A stretch of DNA of 64,000 nucleotides from NCBI GenBank assembly GCA_002989075.1, contig PSQN01000017.1, positions 4,533,453 to 4,597,452 of the forward strand, in the 5' to 3' direction. A model generated the notes under the pieces. It saw nothing but the letters and a program-made list of their open reading frames with translations, searched no databases and was not told the origin of the DNA. The DNA comes from Arthonia radiata. Taxonomy: Eukaryota > Ascomycota > Arthoniomycetes > Arthoniales > Arthoniaceae. The position numbers were made by a program, and so were the translations under genes. The first letter of the stretch is position 1. Every line of letters starts with the position of its first letter. This document shows positions 21,884-32,102 of this stretch, piece after piece.

Positions 21884-23354
21884 ATGCGCCTCTGGAAGGT
21901 ATTTACCAGCATGCTCAAACCAAACGTCACTGACGCCGGCCCTGTGTCCTTCACGGAGCTCATGGCGCTTGAGAAGATCAACGAGACGACCTTCCGCTCC
22001 ATGACGGCTGCGTTTGCGCCTGGTGGCGCGCTGCTGAGAGCTGTGCCGACGGAGCCGAAAAGGACGTATGGCGGGCATGTGTATGCGCAGGCTGTGTGGG
22101 CGGCGGCGCAGACGGTGGAGGGGATGGTGTGCCATGTATGTAAGTGGGCTTTCGTGTTTGTATTGCTGAAAGCGGATGGAAAGTAGGAATGTGTTAGAAG
22201 GTAAGGGTTTGAGCGTGGAAAGTCTGGAGGGGCGCAGTGGACCCTAAAAGGATGTACCTGAGGTCGCGACATAGTGAATGCGGTCGTGGGTCACGGCGAA
22301 GTGGCGTGCATGTTAAACAAAGTGTTTCAGGGGTATCACTGGGTGGCTAAGAAGGCTGTGCATGGCCACGGACGACACGCCAACTTGATACGAGAGTGCA
22401 TGCTGATTCTACATTCCAGAGCGTGACTGGTTTCTTTACATTATTGGGAGATCCGGACCTACCGTTTGTGTATAGCGTCCATCTCATACGCAGCGGGAAG
22501 AGCTACGCAGTAAGGACTGTGACGGTCACGCAAGAAGACTCCCGTGGTACCTCCTTCACCTGCACCGTTTCTTTCAAGCGACCTTCCACAGATCACCCGC
22601 CGCAGCAAGTCTTCCAAGAAAACGTCAGTATCGATGATACATATAAGGAAGCGCTGCAGGGGAAAAAGCCGTGGGAGCATCCTGACTATTTGAATACCGA
22701 GCATCCACTGTACGTCCTTCCCACCCGACTGATCGATTCATCCTACGTCCTGGCCGGTGCCATTATGGCCGTGGGCTGGCTTTCAACCCACAAAGCTTGC
22801 ACTGACATTAGCGAAGATTCACCCAACTACCAGACAACTGGCGCCACCACCCATCGCTCGCCTTTCCAGGCCTCATCACCAAAAAGGTCACCATGACCTC
22901 CTACAACTCTTCACGCCCTATCGAAGACCGCCGCTCACTGGCGTACTACTCCGTCATTTCCCCACAATCAATGCCACCGTACGGGCAAGCGCCAAATCTA
23001 CACGCGTGCGCGCATCTCTATGCGAGCGATCGAAATGGCCTGTTCCTGAGCGTGGAGATGCACGGAGGACTAGAGTGGAAGGCGATGGCTAGCTTGAGCC
23101 ATACGGTTGTGTTCCATGTGACTGATGGAGGGCTTGATATGACTGCTGATGCCAGAACGTTAGGGAAAGCGGAAGATAAGGAGGGCAAGGAGAGGTGGTT
23201 CTGTCAAGAAGCGCGGACGGATCGATTGGAAGACGGGAGGGTGACGCATCATTCGCGGATATGGTCGGACGGGAGGCATATTGCCACGACTATGCAGGAT
23301 GGGATGATTAGGTTGACTTCTGGTGAGACGGGTACAAAGGGAAGTAAGTTGTAA
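21884..23354 (+). CDS. Peroxisomal acyl-CoA thioesterase II (TesB/Pte1-like)
   Basis: Hydrolyses acyl-CoA to free acid and CoA in fatty-acid beta-oxidation. Two hot-dog halves are visible: FAPGGALLRAVPTEPKRTYG with GHVYAQAVWAA, SVTGFFTLLGDPDLPFVYSV with FTCTVSFKRP, and in the second half APNLHACAHLYASDRNGLF with MASLSHTVVFH and WFCQEARTDR. The C-terminus is GSKL, a textbook PTS1. Exon 1 is 21884-22135; a large 284-bp intron, 22136-22419, rejoins GMVCH to SVTGFF. A second intron is needed near 22,700-22,816. GTACGT at 22710 with an acceptor ending 22816 gives 359 aa; GTGGGC at 22771 with an acceptor ending 22811 gives 381 aa. Both keep the frame into AFPGL, and I favour the first donor. The start could be 21884 or 21911. 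Confidence 0.88.
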
Positions 23355-23609
23355 ACAGTACTAGAGTGCCGGCGATAGTCCCGCTCAGCCGTAAAGATGG
23401 GGATTTCATAGAGATATAGATTCTGCGTTTTGCATCAACTGGTTTCTCAACGACCACCTCCATACTTATCCTCGGAATTGCCTCTCCTGCGCGGTGCGAA
23501 TATACGGCGCCAGACTCGGTTGCACCAGCCGCCGAAACCAAATATCGCGTATTGGAGCCTCCACCTCTGTACTCGAGGTATTAGGAGCCCCCCCTTAGCG
23601 AACGATCAA

Positions 23610-24052
23610 CTAAGTACGGGCGAGGCGAGTACCAGTGCGGCTGCATATCCGTACTAGGAGTACCGCACTCATGTCAATGGCCGGCATGCCATCCTTCCCA
23701 GCAAGGAGACTCACGCGACGTTCACGGAAGGTCGATGGCCGTGCAAGCGGCCTTGGTCGTCTACTAAGCTCATGATTGCGCCTTCGGCAGCGTTGTAGAG
23801 GACTTTGGGCGAGCAGTTGAGGATGACACGTCCTTGGAGATCGAAGGTGAGCCATATGGTGATGTTGTGCTTTCTTGTTCTGAGCATAAGCACGTTGTAC
23901 TCTTCGTCTCTGCCGGTGCGCTTCTGGTCACGCATCGTTGCGTACTTAGGGCTGCTGCTAGGCAGCGGAAGCCATGGATTACTTTGAACAATCTTGGGGA
24001 AGTTAGAGCAAAGGACATGGCCTAAGCATATTGCGATGCGAAGCCCGCGCAT
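23610..24052 (-). CDS. Hypothetical small spliced protein, 131 aa
   Basis: Exon 1 is 24052-23715; the 47-bp intron 23668-23714 (GTGAGT donor, TTGACATGAG end) joins it in frame to exon 2 (23667-23610), giving ...VNVA-AVLLVRICSRTG. The core, about residues 40-100, alternates strand-like and charged segments (EEYNVLMLRTRKHNITIWLT, GRVILNCSPKVLYNAAEGAI). No family recognised and no signal peptide. The splice signal and preserved frame raise it above chance. An internal ATG (MRDQKRTGRDEE) is an alternative start. It is convergent with the thioesterase gene. Confidence 0.4.
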
Positions 24053-24381
24053 GGTGAATACATTGCGTGCTACGTGGCGTTATATGCCGGCTTGTTAGCT
24101 GGTATGCTCGCTTGTAAATGTGAGACAAGTGGGTACTTAATAGGGCGAACCTGCGACGTATGGCAGCGTTCACCACGTCCATCTGGATGAAAAGGATAAA
24201 GTTCAACGATGATTCAGCAATGCAATATGAATTGGGCTGCTCAAGTTGTGTAGAACGATTGATTGTGCCTTAGTTGCAGATCACCTCGCAAACATTCAAG
24301 TATTAACTACCAGCTCGATGATGCCTCAAGACTCACCCTCTTTTCCCTCCTCAGGATCGCGCTTCAAAATCTTTAACGGAG
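24053..24381. other. Intergenic between two small minus-strand genes
   Basis: About 330 bp with no gene or repeat visible; presumed promoter of the 23610-24052 gene and 3' region of the next. Confidence 0.4.
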
Positions 24382-24802
24382 CTATGAAGTTTTCTGCTTG
24401 TCGAAGAGCTCCACTTCGAAGTAGCTCTCGCGCTGATCTGGATCATTGCTCACATGCTGCATGTACGATCTATGTGTGCTTTGTCAGCATATATTCTCCG
24501 CGAGGGTCTGAGACGTACGCTCACATAATGATCACGCAATCGACTTGCTTCCCACACTCGAACACCTTTCCATCAGGTGTAGCACGCTTCTCCATTTCGC
24601 GCCCGATGTGCAGGTAGAAAAGTTCTTCGTTGGACGCCTTCCTCATTCGCAGGATGTCAATATTCTTGTCGAACCACATCCAAATCCCAGTTTGTTCGTG
24701 TTTGCTGGCTGTGCCCTTTTCCTCCCACTCTTCCAACTTCTCCTTAGTGGGCTTCTCCTCAGCGAGCTTCTCCTCAGTGGGCTTCTCCTCAATGGGCTTC
24801 AT
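24382..24802 (-). CDS. Small charged protein with Glu/Lys repeats, 121 aa
   Basis: Exon 1 is 24802-24525; the 55-bp intron 24470-24524 (GTGAGC, GCTGAC branch, CATAG) is followed by exon 2, 24469-24382. The junction restores VDCVIISYMQHVSNDP in frame. The N-terminus is a degenerate tandem repeat of EEKP/L-T/A units (KPTEEKLAEEKPTKEKLEEW), encoded by an imperfect 15-24 bp DNA repeat at about 24,730-24,795. The remainder is a compact globular-looking domain (WFDKNIDILRMRK, EELFYLHIGREMEKR, RESYFEVELFDK). No known family or targeting signal recognised; probably lineage-specific. Confidence 0.6.
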
Positions 24803-25692
24803 CGTGCTGTGCAGGTGGGTTTGAGCGTGTCGATGATGGAATGTTTGATGTGATATTGACTGTCGACGGTGTTCGAGAACTTGGTCTGTACTGCTCTCGA
24901 ATTAATGTAGAGGAAGATGCTGGAGACATTACTCTGGACGGGGGCTTGCGAAGCTCGAGCTTCCTTCATCACCCTCATAGCCGAGAGATTGCATGCCCAA
25001 GCGAAAGAGTGCGAAAGGCCATTGGCGACGGCTACCGTGCCTTTAGCCGATGCTCAGCAGTGAGCGGCCACACAAGGCCCAGCAACCGGCGCTGAGCGCC
25101 TATGCACGATGGCCGCCACAGCAATCAAAGGACAGCAAAGAGAGGAATGAAAACATCAACGAGGAAGCTTGTCTGGTAGCTGAAAACGTGCGAATCGAAA
25201 ACGTGAATTTGAGAGTGATATGAAACCAAAATGACGACTAGTAATCATGAGGGTGATGAACAGAGGTGGGTCTCGTAAGCCTTAGAGCATCCAGCCATTT
25301 CGTTTCATTGCACGGAAACCATGTTCAGGCAGCTGAAGCACCGGCGTTGTCTCAGCACACTGTGTTTGAACCCTGAATGAACCTCAGGAGAGGCTGTGCT
25401 GAGAGTCGCTTGAAGGCTACAGAGGGGAAGATGCGGATGCTGTGAACCTTACTATGCAGGCTTACAGGAGACTAGTGTGTATTCTGACATGAAGCAGTGG
25501 CGTTGTAGGATAGAATACGATCCGCGTGCGCCCATGCGGCAAGCTGCAATTGCCTCGATTTAGGGCCGGCGTGTGTTAGCGACTGAAGGAGGATCAGAAC
25601 TAGGAAGCATGTGGCAAACGGCATGCCTCTTCACGGAGAGCCATACCCACTGTCCAGCCCTGCTCATATTTCGTGGGTAGGAGTTGTACTTG
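24803..25692. other. Intergenic, about 890 bp
   Basis: The upstream region of the 24382-24802 gene and the 3' side of MFAP1. No gene, RNA or repeat seen. Confidence 0.5.
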
Positions 25693-26997
25693 TCAATATC
25701 TCGACAGCACGTTTTGCTTCTTATTGGGCCTCTCTTCCATCTTATCATCACCTCTACGCTTCTCGCCCAGGGTGCTGGCATTCGCGCCTGTTCTCTCCTT
25801 ACCTGGACCGCCACCACCGCGTCGATCACCGCCTATCCATCCCCCAAATTGACCGGTATCTTCTGACCGCATGTCCTTATATCTCGTACCGCCCTTCTTG
25901 CCAATCTTCGTCTCGTCTCGTCGGCGCAGATACTCTGGCAGGGCATCTTTGCTTTCTACCTGATCCACATAACGTGCGCCCATAAGATCTCGTTTTGCAA
26001 GCCCGCTCGCCTCGCCTTCGTCCTGGAAGAACGCGCCGCGGTGTTGGTACTTTTGCATGAAGCTCATCTTTCCTTTGCCTTCGCGCTCCTGCTTTTGCTT
26101 CTCTAGTGACTCCCTGTCTTCGGCTTCTCTCTCGGGCGTGGTGAGGTTGCGCCTTCGCTCGACCTCGGCGATTTCTGCTTCTCGTTCTTCCAATGCTGCG
26201 CGATCGCTCTTTAGCCTTGCCAGCTCCCGAGCGACCCACTGTTGATGTTCAAGCTCGGGATCCAGACCGTCACAGTCATCTATCGCCTCTTCGTCCCTGA
26301 CACCTGCTTCGTCGTCATCCCACTGTTTGTTTCGCGCAGCTTTCTCAGCTTTGCGCGCATCGCCAATGCCTTGAAGCATGGCATCCGTATTGGCTTTTCG
26401 CCGCGCGGTATCAGCAGTGTCGGCGGATGTGGCGAAAAGTGTGTCTTGATGGACGGGCTGCGTGCGCTCTGCTTGTTTTGTGAACACTGGTCGCAGGAGC
26501 TTCGGCTGTTCATCTTCTGAGGACTGCTCTTCCGATGAAGCGTCTTCATCCTCTGATGACTCCTCATCATCATCTTCTTCATCAGACTCCGAGCCCGCTG
26601 TAGGTGCCGACTCCGTCCTTTGCTGGGCTACTCTCGGCTTCGCAGCAGCTTCCTCTTCGCTTTCCTCACTCTCCGTGACGAAGCCTGCTTCTCTTTCCAT
26701 CCGCTCCCGGTCCTCCATTTCAATCCGCTTACGTATCTCCTCTTCATACTTGTCGAGCTTGCGCTGCCCTTCATCCACCTGCTGCCGCTGTACGTTGATC
26801 TGCTTGGGAAAGCTAGTCGCTTTTGGCGGAGGTTGTTTATTGGTAGCCTGTGGGGTGGTTTCTTCTGCTTCCTCGTCCTCTTCGTCATCTTCTTCTTCTT
26901 CTGAGGACTCCTCGAGCTTCTTGCCAGCGCGATACCGTGCAGGACGAGCAGGGTTCGCGGTCATGCGACTTTTGATTGGGACGCGGGGAACCGACAT
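25693..26997 (-). CDS. MFAP1-family spliceosomal protein
   Basis: Micro-fibrillar-associated protein 1 family, a component of the spliceosomal B complex despite the animal name. Single exon, 434 aa from the ATG at 26997 (MSVPRVPIKSRMTANPARPA); an upstream in-frame ATG at 27039 is less likely. The N-terminal half is acidic and disordered, with long Glu/Asp/Ser runs (about residues 30-60 and 115-180). The conserved C-terminal domain contains ERRRNLTTPEREAEDRESLE, then MSFMQKYQHRGAFFQDEGE, KRDLMGARYVDQVESKDALP and TRYKDMRSEDTGQFGGW. The QKYxHRGAFF block is the family hallmark. It is divergent from the candidate gene at 27073, with only about 75 bp between the start codons. Confidence 0.93.
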   Translation of the reverse strand: MSVPRVPIKSRMTANPARPARYRAGKKLEESSEEEEDDEEDEEAEETTPQATNKQPPPKATSFPKQINVQRQQVDEGQRKLDKYEEEIRKRIEMEDRERMEREAGFVTESEESEEEAAAKPRVAQQRTESAPTAGSESDEEDDDEESSEDEDASSEEQSSEDEQPKLLRPVFTKQAERTQPVHQDTLFATSADTADTARRKANTDAMLQGIGDARKAEKAARNKQWDDDEAGVRDEEAIDDCDGLDPELEHQQWVARELARLKSDRAALEEREAEIAEVERRRNLTTPEREAEDRESLEKQKQEREGKGKMSFMQKYQHRGAFFQDEGEASGLAKRDLMGARYVDQVESKDALPEYLRRRDETKIGKKGGTRYKDMRSEDTGQFGGWIGGDRRGGGGPGKERTGANASTLGEKRRGDDKMEERPNKKQNVLSRY

Positions 26998-27072
26998 TGT
27001 AGCGGTGTTGAATCCTCCACAATCTGGAAAATTGACCAATAGTGACGAAGCTCAGCGCGGTGGGTCAAGAAG

Positions 27073-27311
27073 ATGGCAGAACCACCTCCCGCGGCGGATA
27101 TAGAAGTGAGAAGAGTAAACTGCTCTACTTTGAATGGCTTTCACGTGCTTTGCATTAGAAAGTAAAGTCCGCTTAAAACCGACGCGATTATACGTCCGTG
27201 CAGCTTGCTCCTGTTCGGCGCGTTGATGATGCTGTACTCAATACGTTTGAGAAGGCGAGCTGTGTCAACGATGAGATGCGAATGAAGCATGGCGAAGACT
27301 GGAAAATTTGA
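27073..27311 (+). CDS. Candidate tiny spliced gene, 46 aa or longer
   Basis: An ATG at 27073 opens MAEPPPAADIE; a GTGAGA donor at 27106 and a GTGCAG acceptor ending 27203 join it in phase 0 to APVRRVDDAVLNTFEKASC, then NDEMRMKHGEDWKI and a TGA at 27309. The second exon reads like a conserved helical protein. The same frame stays open after the TGA for about 38 codons with equally protein-like sequence (GWDDVPEEIEEPIHVLIKTE), overlapping the GPI12 start in another frame. I could not find an intron removing the TGA. The family is unrecognised. It could be a mis-spliced reading of a longer small gene, or a leader ORF for GPI12. Confidence 0.4.
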
Positions 27312-27426
27312 AAGTTGACGAGCCTCAACTGCTCACGGCCTCTCCGCATCCACTTTGGTTGGGACGACGTGCCGGAAGAGATCGAGGAGCCCATTCACGT
27401 GCTGATCAAAACAGAACATATCGAAA

Positions 27427-28404
27427 ATGTCTCAAGCGATGGGCTCAGCTGCTGACCATCCACTCGCCGCGCTTCTCCCAGGCTTCAACCTGTCCACGCT
27501 GGTCACAGCTTTACTTATTCTTCCCCTTATGATTACATACACTTCGCAAGCATCGCGCACGTACTTTCCAAGCCTCAAGCATGCACGCGTACTTCTTCTG
27601 ATTGCTCATCCGGACGATGAGGTCATGTTCTTCTCGCCCACAGTCCTTGCTCTCACTGACCCCGAAGGTGGAAACCACCTGAAAGTGCTGTGTCTGTCCC
27701 GGGGAAATGCGGATGGCATCGGCGGTGTACGCGAAAGAGAGCTGAAGGAGAGTTGCAAGCGCATGGGTCTGAGGGAAGAGGACGCCATGTGCATCGAGGA
27801 CACGCAGTTGCAGGACGGATTCCATGCTTGGAACACAATCTATGTTCGAGATCTGCTCCTACGCTTCTTCACGCAGAAGGAAGGCAAGCTGCCTACGATT
27901 GACGCTGTAGTGACATTCGATGGGCATGGTGTGAGCGGCCATCCAAACCACATCAGTTTGTTCGAAGCTGCGAGAGCATTCGCAGATGCTTTGCACGCAC
28001 GTGTGGGAGGCGCTGGCTGGGAGGTCCCGGTTGCTGTCTACAGCTTGACCAGCGTCAACATCCTGCGCAAATATAGCGGCGCTTTTGACGTGATTTCCAG
28101 CGTGTGTACGTCGATGTGGCATGTCATTACGCGAAAGGACAAGGATCGGCCTGGCATGAAAAGCTTTCAGGGGCGCAGCAGCAAGCAGACAGAGCGGACT
28201 GACATCACGGAAGGAGAAGGCGGCAGGCTCGTGCAGATGGGCAAGCTTCCTACGCATTTGCTGTTTGTCAGTGGGTGGAGTGACTGGACGAGAGGTTTGG
28301 GAGCTATGACAAAAGGACACAAAAGCCAAATGGTTTGGTTCCGATGGGGATGGATAAGCCTCGGAAGATACATGTGGGTGAACGATCTTAGAAGAGTTAG
28401 GTGA
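27427..28404 (+). CDS. GPI12: GPI12/PIG-L N-acetylglucosaminylphosphatidylinositol de-N-acetylase
   Basis: Catalyses the second step of GPI-anchor synthesis at the endoplasmic reticulum, removing acetate from GlcNAc-PI. Single exon, 325 aa. One N-terminal membrane segment (about residues 22-42, TLVTALLILPLMITYTS) matches the type seen in PIG-L. The LmbE/PIG-L zinc motif AHPDDEVMFFSP is at about residue 59; GNADGIGGVRERELKESCKR follows, and the second metal site VSGHPNHISLFEAA is near 173. Length fits the fungal family. The start codon overlaps the possible extension of the upstream small frame. Confidence 0.95.
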   Translation: MSQAMGSAADHPLAALLPGFNLSTLVTALLILPLMITYTSQASRTYFPSLKHARVLLLIAHPDDEVMFFSPTVLALTDPEGGNHLKVLCLSRGNADGIGGVRERELKESCKRMGLREEDAMCIEDTQLQDGFHAWNTIYVRDLLLRFFTQKEGKLPTIDAVVTFDGHGVSGHPNHISLFEAARAFADALHARVGGAGWEVPVAVYSLTSVNILRKYSGAFDVISSVCTSMWHVITRKDKDRPGMKSFQGRSSKQTERTDITEGEGGRLVQMGKLPTHLLFVSGWSDWTRGLGAMTKGHKSQMVWFRWGWISLGRYMWVNDLRRVR

Positions 28405-28765
28405 GCCATCCCCAGGCCGAGCATGTCAAATGATTTCTGTGCGTTTTCACGCAGCCAAACGGTCGATAGATCACGGACAATGCCGAAATCACAAGAAAGC
28501 TGATCGTTTTGAGCACAAATCGCAAGCCTATGCAACACAGACTTGCTGGTGACATTGGTAGGAAAAGGCAACAATGGCCACAGGAAGGCAATGTTGTGTG
28601 TCAACATAACCATCGCCAAAGAGTCTCCTTTGCTGAACGTCATGACAGCAGTGGTCGGAATACTGCTTATAAGAGCTCGATGAGCCCTCCCCAATCACTC
28701 ATCTTGATACCAACCGCGCATGCTTTGAATCATTTCGACGCTTTTGTTGAGCAGTCTAAACGAAC
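28405..28765. other. Intergenic between GPI12 and the cysteine-rich cluster
   Basis: The GPI12 3' region and promoter of the first cysteine-rich gene. No gene or repeat seen. Confidence 0.4.
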
Positions 28766-29370
28766 ATGTGCTTTTTCATCAAATTTGAGCTTGACTGTGG
28801 TCATCAAGTTAAGCGACCTATCCCAGATGATTATGCTATCGCAATAGCGTTCCGAGTGACGAAGGACAGGGCTCGCATCACCCACAAGACTTACGATCAA
28901 GACGCAAACCTCTACGGCGGTCCTATCAATGTGCTTGACCTCTTCAGAGTCATCGGCCTGCTTCACGATGGTGTCGAATAACTTACGAGTGAGTTCGGTA
29001 AAGAAACCGAAAGATTCGCTGGTCGACATGCAGATTGGGCCAATGGTGTAGCCACAGCGAGTACGAGTTTCGTTGCAGAAATTCGCCAGAGCGCATCGTG
29101 CAACCAGGGCCTCCATCGCTTTCAAAGCCACCATGTGCTGACGAGCAGTACTACCTGTGTCGCCTACCAAGTCTAGTAAAGCAACAGAGACACAAGCAAT
29201 GGAAGGCTTCCGAGAAGAAGTTTGATGCTGAGAAGACGAGTGGTGACGAGTGCAAAAATTGCGCTTTCTTTCACGCACAGCCTGAGAAGGAGAAAGGCGC
29301 ATTGCTTCACGTGTGTGAATCACACTTATCCGTGCAGGTGAAGAGCTACAAACCAGTTGAGAAAGCCTGA
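28766..29370 (+). CDS. Cysteine-rich MC...CGH family protein, copy A, 155 aa
   Basis: Starts MCFFIKFELDCGHQVKRP, matching the openings of two further genes downstream (29882 and 31142). Proposed exons are 28766-28855, 28948-28988 and 29034-29370, with introns of 92 and 45 bp; the second has a strong GTGAGT donor. Total length is exactly in frame. Exon 3 carries WCSHSEYEFRCRN, CADEQYYLCRLPSLVKQQRH and ECKNCAFFHAQ, an arrangement of Cys/His pairs suggesting a zinc-binding fold with a basic helical middle. No signal peptide. Small proteins of this style (MC..I/F....CGH, late CxxC) occur in Dothideomycetes and other fungi without assigned function. The first intron is less certain than the second. 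Confidence 0.6.
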
Positions 29371-29881
29371 AACGCTCACGAGATAGAGAGCGAATACAAT
29401 ATGTGTTGGAATCGTGGCTGATAGGTAGGTTCGAGATGAAGTGCTCGATGTCTATGATGTCGACAGCAGCTTTTGGACGGAAGTGACAAAGCAAGGCGTG
29501 GGCGGTCGCTCATGAAAGTTTGGTTGCTCGTTCAATCATGTCAAAATCATGTCAATTGAGTCTTGTGGCTAGCCGCTGTGACCATTCTTACTTTTTGTCA
29601 CTCTGAGATGCACTTGCAGGACAAGGCGGTGGCTTGCCCGCTCTCCAAAGAGTTGTGATTGTTCGATGCCACTTCTCGTTGTCTTGAACACTTCAAAGCC
29701 GTCGCAATGTTTGCCATGGCAACCAGAATGTCGGTTATCGCAACGAGCAAAGACCCGCTGTGCGAGCGCTGAGGACATAAGCAACAGACATTTGCACTTC
29801 TAAATCTTGTTGATAAGCAGCTGAACATACCGAATACTCATCTGTCCTCGCTTCGCCTCACCTTGCTAAGAGGACTACAAC
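29371..29881. other. Intergenic between copies A and B
   Basis: About 510 bp without a supported gene; presumed promoter of copy B. No direct or inverted repeat noticed. Confidence 0.4.
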
Positions 29882-30280
29882 ATGTGCCACATCCTCCGCT
29901 GGAAGTACGCCTGCGGCCACGCTCACCACCGACCTCCGCCTTTCCAAGCGACCGTCGCAAACATCCAGGGTTATGATCCTGCAGACCTCAAAATTCTGCT
30001 TCGAAGACAGGCAAGGAGCTATATGCGCACTTGCGAGGCGCGCAACCTGATGCGAACCTCTCTCCAGTGCGCTAAAGACATCCTGATGACCGCGCATGGC
30101 GTCTCTATATTCCCATGTCGGTCGTACAAGGTGGGTCGTGGGATGGATTGTGATGATCTCAGTACTACAACTGCTACGTTGAGCAAGCGGTGTGGTGCAT
30201 GCCAGACGAGGATGGATCGGTTGAGGCCGACGACGGAGGCAGCAAAATCATCAGCTAGGCTCGTTGGGAGAAATAATTGA
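29882..30280 (+). CDS. Cysteine-rich MC...CGH family protein, copy B, 132 aa
   Basis: Starts MCHILRWKYACGHAHHRPPP, clearly the same N-terminal module as copies A and C. The frame is open without an intron. Later cysteines are TCEARN, QCAKD, FPCRS, DCDD and the final KRCGACQTRMDRL, equivalent to the late CxxC of copies A and C. Basic overall, no signal peptide or TM segment. Candidate zinc-binding protein of unknown role. A hidden intron is possible because copies A and C are spliced, but no in-frame stop demands one. Confidence 0.65.
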   Translation: MCHILRWKYACGHAHHRPPPFQATVANIQGYDPADLKILLRRQARSYMRTCEARNLMRTSLQCAKDILMTAHGVSIFPCRSYKVGRGMDCDDLSTTTATLSKRCGACQTRMDRLRPTTEAAKSSARLVGRNN

Positions 30281-31141
30281 AGCAAGAGCGAGTTGTAGCG
30301 ACGGCTGAGTGGATAAAGAATGTACGGCGCACCTTTCCGATACATGTAGGCAATGCGTGCGACCCACCATCTATCCTCAAGGTACCATGATCTCGATCTT
30401 CTGAGCCGTTGCAGCCATCACTCTGTCGAAGCGCCATGGGGTAGAAGAGTTTTGCGACAATCGGAGAGTACTGGAGCTTGCGAAGTCTTGCTGATGAGGG
30501 CCCAATCACATGACGATGCTCTTCCCAAGCTGCTAAAGGACATGCCCGTCCTGCAAGGGCCTTTACTTATACGCTTGAGCAGTATTCGAGGTGCAAGAGT
30601 CTGATGTGAAGTAGTGGGTTGCTGAGATGAGTATGAGACTTGCATGTTCACATCACGAAAGGAACATCACTGGTGACTCGGACTAATGAATGTACCTTGA
30701 GCAGGAGCGATAGAAGGCGATGAAAAGTCAAGCACGTGAACATATGGCTCATAAGCAAAGAAGAAGGCTCCTCGCTCTCTCCAATGGGAGGCGCGATGGG
30801 TACACTTGAACGAGGGTAGTCGCGTGGGCGCGCGACATCTACCTGCAGTCCTGCATCTTCGACGTCCTATGTCTTTCACTTGCTCATATTGTCCACAGCT
30901 ACTTACCACTCAGTACAGTCCATTGATTATTGCTGCACTTCTACGTATCTGTATCATCACTCGCTTTCCCCATCATACACACAGTATACTCGCATCGCAC
31001 GCTTGGACTTTTCGCCGTTCGACGGCCGTGCATTTATTACACTTCTGAGTTGCAACGCTTGGCCACTACTTCGCTGTCCGCGGCTCCACAGTGCTTCCAC
31101 CTGAACTACATTACTATCTTTGACGATCATCATTCTCCAGG
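30281..31141. other. Intergenic between copies B and C
   Basis: About 860 bp. Short frames on both strands show no family resemblance and no remnant of a further MC...CGH module was noticed. Presumed promoter of copy C. Confidence 0.4.
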
Positions 31142-31850
31142 ATGTGCCGAATACTTCACCTCGTCTACGGTTGTGGACACGCCCCTTTGGCATCGCATGA
31201 GCGCCCGGATGAAAGCCTCACAGTTAGTGGTACTTACAGACCTGAACTTGTCGACTACCCAGCAGTAAGTCCAACACTTTGCGCTCCAAGCTTGCAATTC
31301 TCACACCTTCTGCGCATGAGCCGCAACGCTGATTCAACGAGTTGCATACGCTTAGCGGCTGTTAGCAAAACTTAACACTGACACTGCCCACGAGAATTTC
31401 CCCGCACAATACCAACACTTCTTTCCTACAGCCTTTCCGCCACCCGCAGGCTACGCAGAGGTCCCCGGACAGTATATGGGAGCTGATCAGCGCTCGCCGC
31501 CAATATTCACCACGAACCCATGGACTGGCAGATCGATTGCAGAGGCTTTGCAGGCGCGGCTCTACTTCCAAAACCAGGGGTCTGGAAAACTCGAATGGAA
31601 GAGCTCAAGCCAATTACATTGCTACTGTCCCAATCGAGACCTTCACAAGGTGTGCTGGGCGACATTCCTTGAAGTCGTTGTCCTGAAAGTTGTAAGCGAT
31701 ACTCTCATCAACAACGGGATAGTAAAGACGCGTAATTTGGGGAGCTCTGTCTGTCAGACGTGTCGTGACAAGCGCGGCGTGGCGGCAGATGGGTGGATCT
31801 GGCCAAGATCTGAGCGCGGTCTTTCTGCCATGCAAGATTTGGATGGATAG
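31142..31850 (+). CDS. Cysteine-rich MC...CGH family protein, copy C, 192 aa
   Basis: Starts MCRILHLVYGCGHAPLASHE. Exon 1 is 31142-31264 (GTAAGT donor), the intron 31265-31394 ends after CACTGAC...CACGAG, and exon 2 is 31395-31850, giving YPA-NFPAQYQHFFPTAFPP in frame. Later cysteines lie in HCYCPNRDLHKVCW and SVCQTCRDKRG, the counterpart of the CxxC ending of copies A and B. The nearer CTACAG acceptor breaks the frame. A further intron at GTGTGC near 31,650 would remove part of the Cys set, so I left it unspliced. Function unknown; the longest member of the array. Confidence 0.6.
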
Positions 31851-32102
31851 CCTGAGAGACCATGAAAATGTTTCTGGCGACTGATGATGCTCATCAGTAA
31901 AGGCCGGGTTTGGTCAACGCGCGGAGAGTCGGCCGGAAGCGTGCACAACGTTTGTTTGTCCCATTGTTGCTGCTGCAACAAAGCTCTCACGGCGCGTGGG
32001 AAAGCAATCACTTATGGAGAGTTGGCGCTGTATCTTAGCATTTGGAAATACGCATCAGCTGTGAATTGTCTTTCAGAATTCAATTCGATTCGGACCGTAA
32101 CA

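Noticed and set aside
28730-29494. Minus-strand 254-codon frame
   Set aside because: Antisense to cysteine-rich copy A, whose spliced frame and family opening are better supported.
30353-30604. Possible fourth member between cysteine-rich copies B and C
   Set aside because: The frame lacks the MC...CGH opening and the CxxC ending.
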